This document shows, in pieces, positions 42,819 through 46,553 of a DNA stretch of 46,553 nucleotides. Location: NCBI RefSeq assembly GCF_902491285.1, contig NZ_CABUHK010000044.1:1-46553 (forward strand), read 5' to 3'. The stretch's first letter is position 1. Every line of letters begins with the position of its first letter. The translations under genes and the position numbers were made by a program. The stretch comes from an uncultured Bacteroides sp. (GTDB taxonomy: Bacteria > Bacteroidota > Bacteroidia > Bacteroidales > Bacteroidaceae). Under the pieces are notes generated by a model. The model saw nothing but the letters and a program-made list of their open reading frames with translations, was not told the DNA's origin and made no database searches.

Positions 42819-44660
42819 TTATTTTTTAGGTATTTTACATCCTCTGAATAGGGTTCCCTGCAAATCCGGTCCAAAGTAGAATCCCGGTTGTGTCGGCTGG
42901 TTGTAGGCTACGTTCTGGGTAGCGATACTGATGCGATAAACAGGATCCTCCAAAAAGGTGTGGAAGCGGTAATCAGTGGGAATGGTAGAGACATAAAGCC
43001 GCAAAGCGGTATTATCGGCTGTGCGCAACAGTACTTCTTCCCGCCAGTCGCCTACAATATCTCCTTGCAGGCAAGGTGTTGCCTTCGTTCCGTTGTTGGA
43101 AAGAGCTCCTTCGAAAATGGCTATACGCTCACAGACTCCTTTCTTCCAATTATATTTGCTGACTATGTTTCTATCCAATAGTTCGCGCAGTAAATCACCG
43201 TCCCACCAGACAGCCATATTACATGACAATCCTCTGACACGGGCTTTCACCACTTCTCCTTTTATATTTCTTATTCCTCCGGAAGCAAGAGACCACATTT
43301 CAACGCCCGGATGGGTCGGGTCAATATCAGCCGCCATGCAACGCCCGACATCTGTACTATCTTTTATCTGGAAAAGTATTTCTCCGGTTGCCGCATCTCT
43401 GTACGTACTTCCGTCACGCTTGTTTTCGTGACAGTCCCATACTTGCAATCCTTTGCGAGAAGGGTCGAAATGAGTCAGATGAATCGCGTCCCCATGTCCC
43501 ATCTTCGTTGTGTACAGCCCTTTGCCGTTATGGTCGATGGCACACGAGCCGTAGATAATCTCATCGCATCCGTCACCGTCTACGTCACCTACCCGAAGGT
43601 TATGATTACCTTGTCCGGCATAGTCTTCACAACCGAGATGGTTACTGTCGAAAATCCAGCGTTCTTTCAGTTCCTTTCCATTCCAGTCGTATGCTGCCAA
43701 TACTGTACGGGTATAATATCCACGACACATCACAACACTAGGATGGATACCGTCGAGATAGGCTACGCAAGCCAAAAAGCGGTCGCTACGATTACCACGA
43801 TTGTCTCCCCAGTCCATCAGGTTTCCTCTTCCGGTTACATAATCAATCGTTTGCATCGCTTCTCCTGTCAGTCCGTTGAAGACAGTCAGATATTCCGGTC
43901 CGGTCAAAATACGTCCCTGTTCATTCCGATAGTCAGCTTGCGCATTTCCAATTACTTTTCCTTTTCCGTCCACTGTTCCGTCGGCGGTTTTCATTACTAC
44001 TTCCGCTTTACCGTCACCATCGAAGTCAAACACCATAAACTGGGTGTAGTGTGCACCAGCACGTATATTACGTCCCAGATTAATGCGCCATAAATGTTGC
44101 CCGTTTAATTTATAACAATCGAAATATACCTCTCCGGTGTAACCGTCATGCGAATTATCGTGTGCGTTCGACGGATCCCATTTCAAGATAATCTCATATT
44201 CCCCGTCACCGTCTACATCGCCGATACTGGCATCATTAGGAGCATAGAAATAACTTTGCCCTGCCGGAGTCGTACCGTTTTCAGGACGATTCAGCGGGAT
44301 GTTCAGATAACCAGCCGGAGCATCGGACGGCAATTGATAACAGCTTTCCGTTTTTGATTGGATAGCTTTGACGGTATAAAGTACGGATTCCGTACCTTTA
44401 TATATATCCTGAAAGAAAGTCGCATTTCTTATCGGATATTTGTTTACCTTTTCACCGTTTCTATAAACATCAAAAGATTCGTCCATCGGGTCGGAGGACA
44501 GATAACGCCAAGACACGGCAACAGTAGATGGATTCTCTCTGATGGCAATTACACCGCGTCCCAAATGTTCGCGTTTCAGTTTCGAAAAGTCATAGTTCGG
44601 CTGCGCCACTACAAAAGCAGCTATCAGACACAGACTTAAAAAAGCACTTATGCATTTCAT
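42819..44660 (-). CDS. PL11 rhamnogalacturonan lyase
   Basis: About 613-aa exported lyase of polysaccharide lyase family 11, cutting the RG-I backbone between rhamnose and galacturonate by beta-elimination. Start at 44660 (MKCISAFLSLCLIAAFVVA) gives a clean signal peptide. An N-terminal Fn3-like part (PSTVAVSWRYLSSDPMDESF) is followed by an eight-bladed propeller with calcium-type repeats such as DVDGDGEYEIILKWDPS, FDFDGDGKAEVVMKTADG, VGDVDGDGCDEIIYGS and GDIVGDWREEVLLRT. It leads the minus-strand RG-I unit; a minus-strand TACTTTTG box (44695-44688) lies 28 bases before the start. Confidence 0.96.
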   Translation of the reverse strand: MKCISAFLSLCLIAAFVVAQPNYDFSKLKREHLGRGVIAIRENPSTVAVSWRYLSSDPMDESFDVYRNGEKVNKYPIRNATFFQDIYKGTESVLYTVKAIQSKTESCYQLPSDAPAGYLNIPLNRPENGTTPAGQSYFYAPNDASIGDVDGDGEYEIILKWDPSNAHDNSHDGYTGEVYFDCYKLNGQHLWRINLGRNIRAGAHYTQFMVFDFDGDGKAEVVMKTADGTVDGKGKVIGNAQADYRNEQGRILTGPEYLTVFNGLTGEAMQTIDYVTGRGNLMDWGDNRGNRSDRFLACVAYLDGIHPSVVMCRGYYTRTVLAAYDWNGKELKERWIFDSNHLGCEDYAGQGNHNLRVGDVDGDGCDEIIYGSCAIDHNGKGLYTTKMGHGDAIHLTHFDPSRKGLQVWDCHENKRDGSTYRDAATGEILFQIKDSTDVGRCMAADIDPTHPGVEMWSLASGGIRNIKGEVVKARVRGLSCNMAVWWDGDLLRELLDRNIVSKYNWKKGVCERIAIFEGALSNNGTKATPCLQGDIVGDWREEVLLRTADNTALRLYVSTIPTDYRFHTFLEDPVYRISIATQNVAYNQPTQPGFYFGPDLQGTLFRGCKIPKK

Positions 44661-44687
44661 AGTTTTATCGTTAATCAATTTACAACA

Positions 44688-44695
44688 CAAAAGTA
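44688..44695 (-). promoter_or_regulatory. -7 box of the PL11-GH105-rhaM unit
   Basis: The minus strand reads TACTTTTG (TAnnTTTG); about 19 bases upstream the sequence is TTTT rather than TTTG, as is common for promoters needing an activator. Confidence 0.55.
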
Positions 44696-44822
44696 AGCGG
44701 CACAGCCTACTTATAAAATAGAATATTGTACAGATCTATGTAGAAATCATCATATAGCCCACTTTTAAACCGCATTATAACTACCTGGTGAACAAAAATG
44801 AATATATCTGAACGGAAATCCA

Positions 44823-44853
44823 TTGAAAAAGAAAAGTGCGTCCCTTATCTTTG
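44823..44853 (+). promoter_or_regulatory. Promoter of the plus-strand GH105 gene
   Basis: TTG (44823-44825), 20 bases, then TATCTTTG (44846-44853). The region between this and the divergent PL11 box (about 44715-44820) holds no gene and is the place where an RG-I regulator would bind. Confidence 0.65.
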
Positions 44854-44904
44854 CCAATGAAAATTAGAATGAACACCCAATTAATAAAACAGAATTATTT
44901 CACC

Positions 44905-46044
44905 ATGAAGAAATCACTACTCTCATTCTTTACAGTAACCCTTCTTTGTCTTATGACAGGAAAGCCGGTCATGGCACAAGAGTTACCTGCACAAAAAGAG
45001 ACTTTAGAGACTATCGTAAAAGTAAACGACTACTTTATGAAAAAGTATGCCGATTACACATTGCCTTCTTTCTATGGCAGAGTTCGTCCAAGCAATATAT
45101 GGACGAGAGGCGTATATTATGAAGGATTAATGGCTCTGTATGGCATTTACCCTCGTGAGGATTATTATAAGTATGCCTACGATTGGGCTGATTTCCACAA
45201 ATGGGGAATGAGAAACGGCAATACGACCCGTAACGCAGACGACCATTGCTGCGGACAAACGTATATCGACCTTTATAATATGTGTCCGTCCGATCCGAAT
45301 ATGATCCGGAATATAAAAGCAAGTATCGATATGGTAGTCAACACTCCGCAGGTGAACGATTGGTGGTGGATTGACGCTATCCAGATGGCAATGCCAATCT
45401 ACGCTAAGTTTGGAAAAATGACCGGTGAACAGAAATACTACGATAAGATGTGGGATATGTATTCTTACACTCGTAACGTGCACGGAGAAGCCGGAATGTA
45501 TAATCCTAAAGATTGCTTATGGTGGCGCGATCAGGATTTTGATCCTCCTTACAAAGAACCGAATGGAGAAGATTGCTACTGGAGTCGTGGAAATGGCTGG
45601 GTATATGCAGCTCTTGTACGGGTATTGGATGAAATCCCTACTAATGAAACACATCGCCAGGATTATATAAATGATTTTCTCGCTATGAGCAAGGCACTTA
45701 AAAAATGTCAGCGTGAAGATGGTTTCTGGAATGTGAGTCTTCATGATCCGACGAACTTCGGAGGCAAAGAGACTTCCGGAACAGCGCTGTTTGTATACGG
45801 TATGGCTTGGGGAGTCCGTAACGGACTGCTCGACCGCAAAGAATATCTTCCCGTCCTTTTAAAAGCATGGAACGCTATGGTGAAAGATGCAGTACACCCG
45901 AACGGATTCCTGGGATATGTGCAGGGAACAGGCAAAGAGCCTAAAGACGGACAGCCGGTTACTTATAAGAGTGTGCCCGACTTTGAAGACTACGGAGTCG
46001 GTTGTTTCCTGCTTGCCGGAACAGAAGTTTATAAATTAAAATAA
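44905..46044 (+). CDS. GH105 unsaturated rhamnogalacturonyl hydrolase (second)
   Basis: 379-aa exported GH105. The start at 44905 (MKKSLLSFFTVTLLCLMTG) is chosen; 23 codons upstream are open but contain the transcription start. Family motifs: RPSNIWTRGVYYEGLMALY, NADDHCCGQTYIDLY, WWWIDAIQMAMPIYAKFG (catalytic Asp), CYWSRGNGWVYAALVRVLD, DGFWNVSLHDP and SGTALFVYGMAWGVRNGLL. It removes the terminal unsaturated uronate from RG-I oligosaccharides. It is divergent from the PL11 unit and probably under the same control. Confidence 0.95.
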   Translation: MKKSLLSFFTVTLLCLMTGKPVMAQELPAQKETLETIVKVNDYFMKKYADYTLPSFYGRVRPSNIWTRGVYYEGLMALYGIYPREDYYKYAYDWADFHKWGMRNGNTTRNADDHCCGQTYIDLYNMCPSDPNMIRNIKASIDMVVNTPQVNDWWWIDAIQMAMPIYAKFGKMTGEQKYYDKMWDMYSYTRNVHGEAGMYNPKDCLWWRDQDFDPPYKEPNGEDCYWSRGNGWVYAALVRVLDEIPTNETHRQDYINDFLAMSKALKKCQREDGFWNVSLHDPTNFGGKETSGTALFVYGMAWGVRNGLLDRKEYLPVLLKAWNAMVKDAVHPNGFLGYVQGTGKEPKDGQPVTYKSVPDFEDYGVGCFLLAGTEVYKLK

Positions 46045-46057
46045 CATACACAGTTTT

Positions 46058-46093
46058 TTCATTAGGTTTAAAGATAATCATTCATTAGGTTTA
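46058..46093. repeat. Short direct repeat after GH105
   Basis: TTCATTAGGTTTA occurs at 46058-46070 and again at 46081-46093, followed by two TTAGTTAG copies (46091-46109 region). Its meaning is unknown. Confidence 0.6.
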
Positions 46094-46118
46094 GTTAGAG
46101 GTTAGTTAGTAGCTAGTT

Positions 46119-46153
46119 CCCTCACTGACTGTTTAGACACCGGTCAGTGAGGG
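46119..46153 (+). terminator. Hairpin between GH105 and the CE12-like gene
   Basis: An 11-bp perfect stem CCCTCACTGAC (46119-46129) with GTCAGTGAGGG (46143-46153), 13-base loop, 20 bases before the next start codon. Only ATTTC follows, so it may be a weak terminator, an attenuator or a 5' mRNA hairpin. Confidence 0.5.
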
Positions 46154-46173
46154 ATTTCAAAGAAAACAGATTC

Positions 46174-46553
46174 ATGAAAAACAAATTATTCCCGTATATA
46201 TGTTGGCTGATGGCCATTACATTTAGTTTGCAACTGCAAGCACAAAATAAAGTTTCCGCTCCCATGGCAGATGTCAATCAGGTAATTGACAACACGCTGG
46301 ACAGCCTGAATAAAGCACGTACCTCGCGACCGGAAGCCGGTTCGAGCCGGAAAGGTGACAACCCTGTTCTGTTCCTGGTAGGTAACTCTACCATGCGTAC
46401 CGGAACTTTAGGAAACGGCAACAACGGACAATGGGGATGGGGCTATTATGCAGGCGATTATTTCGACTCTAACCGGATTACTGTAGAAAATCATGCACTG
46501 GGTGGAACCAGTAGCCGTACTTTCTATAACCGTTTATGGCCGGATGTAATCAA
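46174..46553 (+). CDS. Rhamnogalacturonan acetylesterase-like SGNH hydrolase (partial)
   Basis: First 126 codons of an exported protein cut by the window's right edge. Signal peptide MKNKLFPYICWLMAITFSLQ ending near LQAQ. The block VLFLVGNSTMRTGTLGNG holds the SGNH nucleophile Ser (GNS in place of GDS), and WGWGYYAGDYFD and VENHALGGTSSRTFYN (block II/III Gly and Asn region) are like family CE12 rhamnogalacturonan acetylesterases. It should remove acetyl groups from RG-I. It follows GH105 by about 130 bases with a hairpin between. Confidence 0.85.
   Translation, partial: MKNKLFPYICWLMAITFSLQLQAQNKVSAPMADVNQVIDNTLDSLNKARTSRPEAGSSRKGDNPVLFLVGNSTMRTGTLGNGNNGQWGWGYYAGDYFDSNRITVENHALGGTSSRTFYNRLWPDVI

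Overview
The window looks like chromosome from a gut Bacteroides species. Several signals agree on this: a hybrid two-component regulator, a SusC/SusD pair, Bacteroidetes-type promoters (TTTG or TTG, about 19-21 bases, then TAnnTTTG), many secreted and outer-membrane proteins, and a right-hand end given over to rhamnogalacturonan-I (RG-I) degradation. I cannot fix the species from sequence alone.

Layout. 0.2-4.5 kb: one hybrid two-component regulator (minus). 5-10.2 kb: a phospho-sugar mutase, then an M23-then-C69 peptidase pair (all minus). 10.4-17.8 kb: a plus-strand operon of a secreted zinc metalloprotease, a SusC and a short SusD, closed by a strong terminator. 17.9-20.1 kb: a probable structured RNA with its own promoter, a WG-repeat protein and alanine dehydrogenase. 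20.2-25.9 kb (minus): a flavin oxidoreductase, a four-gene ECF sigma cluster, and DUF4783-nadC. 26-29.7 kb: rlmH, then the preQ0/queuosine-precursor genes queF, queC and yhhQ, with an HD protein and a likely preQ1-I riboswitch. 30-33.3 kb: a stand-alone ECF sigma factor, a DcaP-like outer-membrane protein and a FadL-like transporter. 33.5-38.4 kb: a six-gene plus-strand run (D-2-hydroxyacid dehydrogenase, pirin, pdxH, MBL hydrolase, DUF4468, VOC). 38.4-40.9 kb: small membrane and basic proteins, a methyltransferase, a thioredoxin-like lipoprotein and tRNA-Thr. 41-46.5 kb: divergent RG-I genes (PL11-GH105-rhaM on minus, GH105 and a truncated CE12-like esterase on plus) that run off the right edge.

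How genes work together. At the right end, PL11 cuts RG-I, two GH105 enzymes take off the unsaturated uronate, an esterase would remove acetyl groups and RhaM helps feed L-rhamnose onward. The peptidase-SusC-SusD operon looks like a capture system with a proteolytic arm. queC, queF and yhhQ make, reduce and import preQ0/preQ1, and the leader of yhhQ carries the matching sensor.

The least explained material is between genes: (1) a rod-shaped structured RNA in front of the WG-repeat gene; (2) a phased array of alternating GTTTCA/TGAAAC arms with an exact 22-base period between queC and queF; (3) a second, unrelated array with the same 22-base period that ends as a terminator; (4) two copies of a long inverted repeat at gene 3' ends. 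No insertion sequence, CRISPR array or phage gene was recognised. Promoters, terminators and RNA folds were read by eye.
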